Part shown: positions 18,887-26,733 of the stretch, piece after piece | How the letters are laid out: the number at the start of each line of letters is the position of its first letter | How positions within the stretch are numbered: position 1 is the stretch's first letter | Source: Flagellimonas onchidii | Lineage (GTDB): Bacteria; Bacteroidota; Bacteroidia; Flavobacteriales; Flavobacteriaceae | Assembly: GCF_004804315.1 (NCBI RefSeq) | Contig: NZ_SRXX01000007.1 | Coordinates: forward strand, 62,001-126,000 | Direction of reading: 5' to 3' | Length of the DNA stretch: 64,000 bases | Translations under genes and position numbers: made by a program | The notes under the pieces: model-generated | What the model saw: the letters and a program-made list of their open reading frames with translations, nothing else | Told to the model about the DNA's origin: nothing | Databases searched by the model: none

Positions 18887-21800
18887 ATGAAGTTTGCGGA
18901 ATATAAGGGATTGGACTTACCCACCATGTCAGAAGAGATTCTTGACTTCTGGAAAAACAACCAGATTTTTGAGAAAAGTGTCTCTACCCGGGAAGGCGGG
19001 GAAAGCTACGTATTTTATGAAGGACCACCTTCTGCCAATGGCATGCCTGGAATACACCATGTAATGGCGCGTACCATAAAAGATATTTTTCCTAGGTACA
19101 AGACCATGAAAGGATACCAGGTAAAGCGTAAGGCTGGATGGGATACCCATGGATTGCCTATTGAAATTGGTGTTGAAAAGGAACTGGGCATTACCAAGGA
19201 AGATATTGGTAAAAAGATTTCTGTTGAGGAGTACAACGCGGCTTGTAAAAAAGCGGTAATGCGTTATACAGATGTCTGGAATGAGATGACCGAAAAAGTA
19301 GGGTATTGGGTGGATATGGATGACCCTTACATCACCTACAAACCCAAATATATGGAGTCGGTTTGGTGGTTGCTTAAGCAGATTTATAATAAAGGGCTCC
19401 TATATAAAGGATACACCATACAGCCCTACTCACCAAAGGCGGGAACTGGGTTGAGCTCGCATGAGTTGAACCAACCAGGTACGTATCAAGATGTGACGGA
19501 TACCACGGTTACGGCTCAGTTCAAAGCGAAAAAGGATTCGCTTCCAGATTTTTTAAAAAATATTGAAGGAGATATCCATTTCTTGGCCTGGACGACCACT
19601 CCATGGACCTTGCCTTCAAACACAGCATTGACGGTTGGGCCCAAGATTGAGTATGTGCTTGTAAAGACCTTCAATCAATATACGTTTGAATCTATTCAAG
19701 TAGTGCTTGCGAAGCCATTGGTGGGCAAACAATTTTCAGGCAAGTTTTTTGAAGCTGAAACCGAAGAAGATTTTAATGGTTATCAACCCGGAGATAAAAA
19801 GATTCCGTATCAAGTAATCCAAAGTTTTATTGGGAAGGATTTGGTGGGAATCCAGTACGAACAATTAATCGACTATGTTCAGCCGTATCAAAATCCAGAA
19901 AACGCTTTCCGAGTGATTTCTGGAGATTTCGTAACCACCGAAGACGGTACAGGTATTGTGCATACGGCACCTACTTTTGGTGCAGATGATGCCTTGGTGG
20001 CCAAACAGGCAAAGCCCGAAGTTCCTCCAATGTTGGTGTTGGATGAAAACAATAACCCTGTCCCTTTGGTGGATTTACAGGGAAGGTTCAGACCGGAAAT
20101 GAAGGAATTTGGAGGCAAGTATGTCAAGAACGAATATTACGCAGATGATGAAATTCCCGAAAAATCTGTTGATGTTGAAATTGCCATCAAACTAAAAACG
20201 GAGAACAAAGCCTTTAAGGTTGAAAAGTATGTCCATAGCTATCCCAACTGCTGGCGTACGGACAAACCCATTTTATATTATCCTTTGGACTCTTGGTTTG
20301 TTAAGGTTACGGATATTAAGGATAGAATGTTCGAACTCAACCAGAGTATCAATTGGAAGCCAAAGGCTACTGGAGAGGGTCGTTTTGGTAACTGGTTGGC
20401 CAATGCGAATGACTGGAACCTTTCTCGCTCTCGATATTGGGGTATTCCATTACCTATATGGCGTACCGCCGATGGAAAGGAAGAAATGATTATAGGTTCT
20501 GTTGAAGAACTAAAATCAGAGATGGCCAAAGCAGTTGCAGCTGGAGTTCTTGAAAAGGATGTTTTCGAGGATTTTGTAGTTGGGGATATGAGCGAGGCCA
20601 ATTATGATAAAATTGATTTGCACAAGAATATCGTGGATCAAATTACCTTGGTTTCTGCTTCAGGTCAGCCCATGAAACGCGAATCAGATCTTATCGATGT
20701 TTGGTTCGATAGTGGTTCCATGCCTTATGCCCAATGGCACTATCCTTTTGAAAATAAGGAACTGATAGATGGTGGTGTGGCTTTTCCGGCGAACTTTATT
20801 GCGGAAGGTGTGGATCAAACAAGAGGATGGTTCTATACTTTGCATGCTATTGCAACCATGGTTTTCGACACCATTTCATACAAAAACGTAGTTTCAAATG
20901 GGCTTGTTCTGGACAAAGAAGGAAAGAAAATGTCCAAACGTTTGGGGAATGCTGTAGATCCGTTTGAGGTGCTTCCCAAACATGGAGCAGATGCGACCAG
21001 ATGGTATATGATTTCCAATGCCAACCCATGGGACAACCTGAAATTTGATATTGAAGGTGTAGTTGAGGTAAAGCGCAAGTTCTTTGGAACACTTTACAAC
21101 ACCTATTCCTTTATGGCACTATATGCCAATATCGATGAATTCAGCTATGCTGAAGCAGATATTCCTTTAAAGGAAAGACCGGAGATTGACCAATGGATTC
21201 TGTCCGAATTGCATTCATTGATTCAAAGAGTGGATGAGGCCTATGCCGATTATGAGGCTACAAAGGCTGCTCGAATGATTTCTGATTACGTTCAGGAAAA
21301 TCTGAGCAATTGGTATGTGCGTTTGAGTAGAAGACGTTTCTGGAAAGGCGATTATCAGCAGGATAAAATTTCTGCCTATCAAACCTTATATACCTGTTTG
21401 GTAACCGTAGCAAAACTTTCCGCACCCATTGCACCGTTTTATATGGAGCGATTGTACAAAGATTTGGATGCAATCACCCAAAAAGAAGGTTTTGAAAGTG
21501 TGCATTTGGCCAAATTCCCAACTTTTGATGGGAAAATGGTCAATGAAAAACTGGAACGTAAAATGCAGCTGGCGCAAAAAGTATCCTCATTGGTATTGTC
21601 CATCCGCCAAAAGGAAAAAATAAAAGTGCGTCAACCCTTGCAGAAAATTATGATTCCTGTGTTGGACGATGCACAAAAAGAAGATATCGAGGCAGTTTCC
21701 AGTTTGATTAAATCCGAAGTGAATGTAAAGGAGATTGAATTATTGGATGATGCTTCTGGAATCTTGGTAAAACAAATAAAACCTAATTTTAAGGTTTTGG

Positions 21801-22288
21801 GTCCAAGATTTGGCAAGGATATGAAAGAAATTGCCGCAGTTGTAGGTCAGTTGGAGCAAGAGGATATACAAAAAATTGAGCAGCAAGGCGAATTAATGCT
21901 TCAATTGAAAAATAAAAGTATTATTTTACAGTTAACTGATGTAGAAATCAGTTCCCAAGACATCGAGGGTTGGTTGGTTGCCAGTTCAGGCTCCCTAACA
22001 GTAGCATTGGATGTTACCATCGATGAAAACCTAAAAAAAGAAGGTATTGCAAGGGAATTGGTGAACAGAATCCAGAACATAAGAAAAGAATCTGGATTTG
22101 AGGTAACTGACAAAATTGACATTAAAATTTTGAAGGATGGCTTGGTAGAAAATGCGGTTTCGAGCAATGAAGAATATATAAAAAATGAAACCTTGACCGC
22201 CGAACTGAACTTCGAAGAAAATTTAGATGAAGGTATTGCAATTACCTTTGATGACGTGAACACTAAATTGTTTATTCAAAAACATTAA
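18887..22288 (+). CDS. ileS: Isoleucine--tRNA ligase
   Basis: 1133 residues, the long form of IleRS seen in Bacteroidota. Class I signatures: HIGH-type GIHH at residues 55-58 (FYEGPPSANGMPGIHH) and KMSKR at 681-685. The editing domain (CP1) has AWTTTPWTLPSNTAL, and the anticodon-binding domain follows KMSKR. The C-terminal part is of the DUF5915 type. Charges tRNA-Ile and edits valine. A DksA-like gene starts 3 bases downstream, so they are an operon. Confidence 0.97.
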   Translation: MKFAEYKGLDLPTMSEEILDFWKNNQIFEKSVSTREGGESYVFYEGPPSANGMPGIHHVMARTIKDIFPRYKTMKGYQVKRKAGWDTHGLPIEIGVEKELGITKEDIGKKISVEEYNAACKKAVMRYTDVWNEMTEKVGYWVDMDDPYITYKPKYMESVWWLLKQIYNKGLLYKGYTIQPYSPKAGTGLSSHELNQPGTYQDVTDTTVTAQFKAKKDSLPDFLKNIEGDIHFLAWTTTPWTLPSNTALTVGPKIEYVLVKTFNQYTFESIQVVLAKPLVGKQFSGKFFEAETEEDFNGYQPGDKKIPYQVIQSFIGKDLVGIQYEQLIDYVQPYQNPENAFRVISGDFVTTEDGTGIVHTAPTFGADDALVAKQAKPEVPPMLVLDENNNPVPLVDLQGRFRPEMKEFGGKYVKNEYYADDEIPEKSVDVEIAIKLKTENKAFKVEKYVHSYPNCWRTDKPILYYPLDSWFVKVTDIKDRMFELNQSINWKPKATGEGRFGNWLANANDWNLSRSRYWGIPLPIWRTADGKEEMIIGSVEELKSEMAKAVAAGVLEKDVFEDFVVGDMSEANYDKIDLHKNIVDQITLVSASGQPMKRESDLIDVWFDSGSMPYAQWHYPFENKELIDGGVAFPANFIAEGVDQTRGWFYTLHAIATMVFDTISYKNVVSNGLVLDKEGKKMSKRLGNAVDPFEVLPKHGADATRWYMISNANPWDNLKFDIEGVVEVKRKFFGTLYNTYSFMALYANIDEFSYAEADIPLKERPEIDQWILSELHSLIQRVDEAYADYEATKAARMISDYVQENLSNWYVRLSRRRFWKGDYQQDKISAYQTLYTCLVTVAKLSAPIAPFYMERLYKDLDAITQKEGFESVHLAKFPTFDGKMVNEKLERKMQLAQKVSSLVLSIRQKEKIKVRQPLQKIMIPVLDDAQKEDIEAVSSLIKSEVNVKEIELLDDASGILVKQIKPNFKVLGPRFGKDMKEIAAVVGQLEQEDIQKIEQQGELMLQLKNKSIILQLTDVEISSQDIEGWLVASSGSLTVALDVTIDENLKKEGIARELVNRIQNIRKESGFEVTDKIDIKILKDGLVENAVSSNEEYIKNETLTAELNFEENLDEGIAITFDDVNTKLFIQKH

Positions 22289-22291
22289 AAA

Positions 22292-22675
22292 ATGGCACAA
22301 GACTTAAAAGTAAGATATTCAGATAAAGACTTGGAGGAATTCAGAGCCTTAATAGAGGAAAAAATAGAAAAGGCCCAAAGCCATTTGGAGCTTCTAAAGA
22401 GTTCATATATGAACGATGGAAATAATGGAACCGATGACACTTCTCCAACCTTTAAGGCATTTGAAGAAGGCTCAGAAACTATGAGCAAGGAAGCCAATAC
22501 CCAATTGGCCATCCGTCAAGAAAAATTCATTAGGGATTTGAAAAATGCCCTACTTCGAATAGAAAACAAAACCTATGGTATTTGCCGTGTTACCGGTAAA
22601 CTTATCAATAAGGAAAGACTTAAGTTGGTTCCCCATGCTACTTTGAGCATTGAGGCAAAGAATATGCAGAAGTAA
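22292..22675 (+). CDS. TraR/DksA family protein without intact zinc finger
   Basis: 127 residues: N-terminal coiled-coil (EEFRALIEEKIEKAQSHLELL) followed by the DksA-type C-terminal domain ENKTYGICRVTGKLINKERL. Only C98 remains; the other three zinc Cys positions are T101, S119 and A122, so the C4 zinc finger cannot form. The acidic turn (DDTSP) sits at the coiled-coil tip, where DksA reaches into RNA polymerase. Likely a secondary-channel regulator. Between ileS and lspA, 3 bases after ileS. Confidence 0.88.
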   Translation: MAQDLKVRYSDKDLEEFRALIEEKIEKAQSHLELLKSSYMNDGNNGTDDTSPTFKAFEEGSETMSKEANTQLAIRQEKFIRDLKNALLRIENKTYGICRVTGKLINKERLKLVPHATLSIEAKNMQK

Positions 22676-22678
22676 ATC

Positions 22679-22700
22679 AAACGCCTCAGGGCGTTTTTTT
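22679..22700 (+). terminator. Terminator after the DksA-like gene
   Basis: AAACGCC TCAG GGCGTTT followed by T's; 7-bp stem, 4-nt loop. It ends 4 bases before the next ATG (22705), so it may act as an attenuator for the gene downstream. Confidence 0.8.
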
Positions 22701-22704
22701 GTTC

Positions 22705-23325
22705 ATGAAGGCACTGTGGTTTTTTCTAGGATTTTTTGCGTTTGTACATCTGCAAGGTCAAAAACTTGTAAAAAAAGCTTTGATCAATACGAAAACGGAG
22801 TATATTCAGATAGATTCTGAATTTTGCTATCAAGTGAACCTTTTTACTTCCAAAACGCAAGAAGTTGTTGTTGAAGCCAGCATTGAAGGAGAGTATGCCA
22901 AGGATTTGATTATTGCCATAGAAGAGCAGGGAGCTACAATTTTAATCAGTGCTCGATTTCAACCTAACTTTACCAATCCCAACGATAAGTTAAGCGCCCA
23001 CAAAGTTATTTCCATTGCTTTGGATGTTGAACTTCCAGAATATAAGGACGTATTTGTATATGGTGCCAATAGCAATGTCGATGTTACCGGAAAGTATAAA
23101 AAGCTGAAGGTGAAACTTTCCGATGGAAGATGCAGCCTTAATAATGTGGGGGAAACCATAGAGGTTATAACACAAAAGGGAGATATCGTACTAACAACAC
23201 CCTCAGGTAATATTATGGCAAAAAGTACTTATGGCGAGGTGCTAAAGGAAGACATTCCGCTTGGGGATAATCAATTTACATTGAATACAATAGAGGGGAA
23301 AATCCATCTTAAGAAAACAAAATAA
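22705..23325 (+). CDS. Exported beta-helix-like protein (DUF4097-like)
   Basis: 206 residues from the ATG at 22705 (the TTG at 22699 would overlap the terminator). Signal peptide MKALWFFLGFFAFVHLQGQ. The mature part repeats short strands typical of the DUF4097/DUF2807 putative adhesin fold: VEASIEGEYAKDLIIAIEEQ, VFVYGANSNVDVTGKYKKL, KGDIVLTTPSGNIMAKSTYG. Likely a right-handed beta solenoid in the periplasm. Role unknown; the position before lspA may be an old linkage. Confidence 0.78.
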   Translation: MKALWFFLGFFAFVHLQGQKLVKKALINTKTEYIQIDSEFCYQVNLFTSKTQEVVVEASIEGEYAKDLIIAIEEQGATILISARFQPNFTNPNDKLSAHKVISIALDVELPEYKDVFVYGANSNVDVTGKYKKLKVKLSDGRCSLNNVGETIEVITQKGDIVLTTPSGNIMAKSTYGEVLKEDIPLGDNQFTLNTIEGKIHLKKTK

Positions 23326-23331
23326 TATCCA

Positions 23332-23339
23332 TACTTTTG
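23332..23339 (+). promoter_or_regulatory. -7 box before lspA
   Basis: TACTTTTG fits TAnnTTTG exactly and lies 20 bases upstream of the lspA ATG. The -33 region is poor (TTA instead of TTG). Confidence 0.4.
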
Positions 23340-23359
23340 CGCAATCTCTTTTTGAAAGC

Positions 23360-23998
23360 ATGAAATTACAGAAGTCGCTATTGATCATTGTTTTGATCCT
23401 GTTAATAGATCAGGTCAGTAAAATTTACGTAAAGACCCATTTTGAATTAGAAGAATCTGTAAAAGTTTTCTCATGGTTTTGGATTTACTTTATAGAAAAC
23501 TCTGGTGCAGCTTGGGGTACCAAGTTGAATGACTTCTTACCTGTATCCGAGACTACAGGAAAATTGATATTGACCATTTTTAGACTTTTTGCAATTGCGG
23601 GCATTGGGTATTGGCTTTGGGATAATATCAAAAAACAATCAACGAAAACTTTGATTTTAGCTGTTTCACTAATTTTTGCCGGAGCACTAGGAAATATCAT
23701 TGACTCTGTTTTTTATGGAATACTCTTTGATCATAGTGAACGCCAAGTTGCAACGTTATTTACTGAAAACCCCTATGGAAATATTTTTCATGGCAAAGTT
23801 GTGGATATGCTATACTTTCCTTTAATCGATACAACATGGCCAGATTGGACTCCTTTTGTTGGTGGCAATCGATTTAAATTTTTTGCCCCTATTTTTAATA
23901 TAGCGGACACTGCAATTAGCACAGGAGTTGGAATATTGATTGTCTTCAATAAAAAGGCGTTTCCAAAACCTCTTCAAAAGGAAGAAGCCAAAAATTAA
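23360..23998 (+). CDS. lspA: Lipoprotein signal peptidase (signal peptidase II)
   Basis: 212 residues, longer than the ~165 of E. coli, as is usual in Bacteroidota. Seen: LIDQVSKIYVKTHF, FIENSGAAWG (N-x-G-A-x-(F/W)-G), SLIFAGALGNIIDSVFYG (first catalytic Asp) and FNIADTAISTG (second catalytic Asp). Four membrane helices. Cuts prolipoproteins after lipidation, serving the many lipoproteins in this window. Its stop overlaps that of the cyclo-ligase gene by 4 bases, convergent. Confidence 0.95.
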   Translation: MKLQKSLLIIVLILLIDQVSKIYVKTHFELEESVKVFSWFWIYFIENSGAAWGTKLNDFLPVSETTGKLILTIFRLFAIAGIGYWLWDNIKKQSTKTLILAVSLIFAGALGNIIDSVFYGILFDHSERQVATLFTENPYGNIFHGKVVDMLYFPLIDTTWPDWTPFVGGNRFKFFAPIFNIADTAISTGVGILIVFNKKAFPKPLQKEEAKN

Positions 23999-24555
23999 AA
24001 TGCATATATCTTTTTAGGAGTTACACAGTAGTCGAGTTTTACATCGTTGACGTGTGTATCTAAAATAGTTTCTTCAGCTTCAAAAAGAGACAGACCTATT
24101 TTTACGGTCTCTTTTTTGCATTTACCTAAAAAAGCGTCATAATAACCCTTACCGTAACCAACACGATTGCCTAGCTTATCGAAAGCCAGTAATGGCAAAA
24201 AGACAACATCAATTTTTTCTTCAGGAACTTGGAGTCCATCTACTGGTTCGGGAATGTGCCATTTGTTTTTTATGAGAACAGTATTGTCCGTAAGCAGATA
24301 ATTCTCCATGGTGTGCTCCCCACTTACTTTTGGAACAACTACATTTTTGTCTTTCCCTTGAAGAATCGTTATTAGGGGGAGGGTGTCGATTTCTTTGTTT
24401 TCTTCGATACTAAGGAAAACATGGAAACAAAAAAAATCCCAAATAGGGATTTGAAGTACATGATTCGCTAAATCAATACTCAAATCTGAAATGTAGGAAC
24501 TTTCAAGTTCTAATCTCAGATTTTTGTATTTTTTTCTTAGTTCATGTTTCAACAT
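23995..24555 (-). CDS. 5-formyltetrahydrofolate cyclo-ligase
   Basis: 186 residues. N-terminal LRKKYKNLRLELESSYISDL, the substrate region KWHIPEPVDG and the nucleotide-binding GNRVGYGKGYYDAFLGKC define MTHFS/YgfA enzymes. Converts 5-formyl-THF to methenyl-THF using ATP, in one-carbon metabolism. Cytosolic. Short convergent overlap with lspA. Confidence 0.93.
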   Translation of the reverse strand: MLKHELRKKYKNLRLELESSYISDLSIDLANHVLQIPIWDFFCFHVFLSIEENKEIDTLPLITILQGKDKNVVVPKVSGEHTMENYLLTDNTVLIKNKWHIPEPVDGLQVPEEKIDVVFLPLLAFDKLGNRVGYGKGYYDAFLGKCKKETVKIGLSLFEAEETILDTHVNDVKLDYCVTPKKIYAF

Positions 24556-24595
24556 TTAAATGTTGAAATTTTTTGGGGTTGCTTTGGGAAACTGC

Positions 24596-24682
24596 TTACT
24601 CTCTTGTTGAAACGGAGAAAAAAATCTTGAAGAAAAGCATCAAGATTAAATACATTCCCAAAACGATAATATAGTTCTCCAT
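24596..24682 (-). CDS. Putative 28-residue membrane peptide
   Basis: ATG at 24682 opens a frame reading MENYIIVLGMYLILMLFF and then KIFFSVSTRE: one hydrophobic helix of about 20 residues flanked by a Glu and a Lys/Arg-ending tail, as in real single-span micropeptides. It lies 40 bases upstream of the cyclo-ligase start, on the same strand. No clear ribosome-binding site. An AT-rich intergenic stretch can give such an ORF by chance, hence low confidence. Confidence 0.35.
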   Translation of the reverse strand: MENYIIVLGMYLILMLFFKIFFSVSTRE

Positions 24683-24905
24683 AGAATTGTATTTATACGG
24701 TTAAAAATAAGTAAAAGAATTGGAAATTTTACTATGAAATGCATTTTTAATCGACGAAAAGCACAAATTTGGCAGCAGTTTAACAAAAAAGGCAGTTTTT
24801 GAAACTTTTTTTAAGGAAGTATTCAAATATCAAACCATAGTTTGCATCGATCAAAGCAATGACAGCACAGGTCAATTTTAACAAAAAAACAGTATTATTA
24901 AGGTA

Positions 24906-24913
24906 TACCTTTG
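24906..24913 (+). promoter_or_regulatory. -7 box of the uvrC promoter, supports the ATG at 24940
   Basis: TACCTTTG fits TAnnTTTG. Transcription would begin near 24919, downstream of the earlier in-frame ATG at 24859, so that upstream start would not be on the transcript. Confidence 0.45.
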
Positions 24914-24939
24914 TAAAAGCTTCAATTTTTGGAAAATAT

Positions 24940-26730
24940 ATGCCCAATATTCCTTCGATTAGTGTTCAAATAAGTGTATTGCCAGACAATCCTGGCGTAT
25001 ATCAATTTTATGATGAAAAGGGTAAAATTCTTTATGTGGGCAAGGCCAAAAATTTAAAAAAACGTGTTTCCTCTTATTTTAATAAAAAACAGGAATATGG
25101 TAAGACCAGGGTACTCATAAAAAAAATACGAAGTGTAAGGCACATAGTTGTGCCCACCGAGTCAGATGCACTTTTGTTGGAGAACAACTTGATTAAAAAA
25201 TTCCAGCCACGCTACAATGTGTTATTAAGAGATGATAAGTCTTACCCATGGATTTGTATCAAAAATGAGCTTTTTCCTCGCATATTCATGACCAGAAATG
25301 TCATAAAGGACGGCTCAGAATATTTTGGCCCATATACTAGTGTGAAGACGGTAAAGACGTTGCTTGAATTAATAAAGAATGTTCATCCCCTTCGTACATG
25401 TAAACATAAACTTACCAAAGAAAAAATTGAAGCTGGAAAGTTTAAGTTTTCGTTGGAATACCATTTGGGTTTTTGTCAAGGTGCTTGTCAGGGTTTGATA
25501 AATGAGGAAGATTACAAGGAAAGAATCGATAAGGTCAAGGAGATTATCAAAGGAAATTTTAAAAGTTCACTAATCTATTTTAAACAACAGATGCAAGCTT
25601 TGGCCGATGATATGGAATTTGAAAAGGCCCAACATGTCAAAGAAAAGATTGAAATTCTTGAGAATTATCAAGCCAAATCCACTATAGTAAATCCGAAAAT
25701 CAATAATGTGGATGTATTCACCATAATTTCTGACGAAACTCACGCATACGTCAATTTCTTGCAGCTCGCCCATGGTTCCATTATACGGTCGCATACTTTG
25801 GAGATGAAAAAGAAACTAAAAGAAACCGATGAGGAGTTATTGCCCTTGGCCATCACCGAAATACGACAGCGGTTCGCTTCACAATCCAAAGAAATTTATC
25901 TGCCATTTCCGGTTGCTGTGGAAGAAGGGCTTAAAATCACCTTGCCCAAATTGGGAGATAAAAAACGTATTCTGGAACTTTCTGAACGCAATGCCAGATT
26001 TTATAGGCAGGATCGTTTTAAACAGATTAAGATAACCGACCCGGACAGGCATACCAAACGCATTATGGCCCAAATGAAAGCAGATCTTAGGCTTTCGGAA
26101 GAACCCACCCATATCGAGTGTTTTGACAACTCTAATATACAAGGGAGTAACCCTGTGGCCGCTTGCGTGGTTTTTAAAAATGGAAAACCTTCAAAGAAGG
26201 ATTATCGACATTTCAACATTAAAACTGTTGAGGGTCCCGATGATTTTGCCAGCATGGAAGAAGTGGTGTACAGAAGGTACAGAAGACTACTCGATGAAGA
26301 TGAGTCTTTACCACAGCTTATAGTTATTGATGGAGGCAAAGGGCAACTCTCGAGTGCATTAAAAAGTTTGGATGCTTTGGAACTACGCGGGAAAATAGCC
26401 ATAATTGGTATTGCGAAGCGCTTGGAGGAAATTTACTTTCCAGAAGATCCAATTCCCTTGTATTTGGACAAAAAATCGGAGAGTTTAAAGATTATCCAGC
26501 AATTACGCAACGAAGCGCATCGATTTGGAATTACCCATCACAGAAACAAAAGAAGTAAGGCGGCTATTGATTCCGAACTTGAAAATATTGAAGGTATCGG
26601 CAAAAAAACGGCAGAACAACTTTTGCAACAATTTAAATCAGTAAAACGGATTAGAGAAGCAACCATTGAGAGCCTTGCTGAATCTATAGGTATGGTCAAA
26701 GCAAAAAAAATCTATAAATCGTTCCACTAA
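24940..26730 (+). CDS. uvrC: Excinuclease ABC subunit C
   Basis: 596 residues from ATG 24940. Order of domains: GIY-YIG nuclease (DNPGVYQFYDEKGKILYVGKAK, near residue 15), UVR motif (MEFEKAQHVKEKIEILENYQ, ~225), RNase H-like nuclease core (IECFDNSNIQGSNPVAACVV; VIDGGKGQLSSA, with Asp) and C-terminal helix-hairpin-helix (ENIEGIGKKTAEQLLQQF). Makes both incisions in nucleotide excision repair with UvrA and UvrB. The patatin gene starts 3 bases after its stop. Confidence 0.96.
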   Translation: MPNIPSISVQISVLPDNPGVYQFYDEKGKILYVGKAKNLKKRVSSYFNKKQEYGKTRVLIKKIRSVRHIVVPTESDALLLENNLIKKFQPRYNVLLRDDKSYPWICIKNELFPRIFMTRNVIKDGSEYFGPYTSVKTVKTLLELIKNVHPLRTCKHKLTKEKIEAGKFKFSLEYHLGFCQGACQGLINEEDYKERIDKVKEIIKGNFKSSLIYFKQQMQALADDMEFEKAQHVKEKIEILENYQAKSTIVNPKINNVDVFTIISDETHAYVNFLQLAHGSIIRSHTLEMKKKLKETDEELLPLAITEIRQRFASQSKEIYLPFPVAVEEGLKITLPKLGDKKRILELSERNARFYRQDRFKQIKITDPDRHTKRIMAQMKADLRLSEEPTHIECFDNSNIQGSNPVAACVVFKNGKPSKKDYRHFNIKTVEGPDDFASMEEVVYRRYRRLLDEDESLPQLIVIDGGKGQLSSALKSLDALELRGKIAIIGIAKRLEEIYFPEDPIPLYLDKKSESLKIIQQLRNEAHRFGITHHRNKRSKAAIDSELENIEGIGKKTAEQLLQQFKSVKRIREATIESLAESIGMVKAKKIYKSFH

Positions 26731-26733
26731 AAA

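Larger units (their letters stand above)
24556..24939. other. Intergenic region upstream of uvrC
   Basis: 384 bases, strongly AT-rich. It holds a 28-codon minus-strand ORF (24596-24682) and the uvrC promoter box (24906-24913). No RNA gene or repeat recognised. Confidence 0.5.

Noticed and set aside
24859..24939. Longer start for uvrC
   Set aside because: The -7 promoter box at 24906 lies downstream of this ATG, and the extra 27 residues do not look like UvrC.
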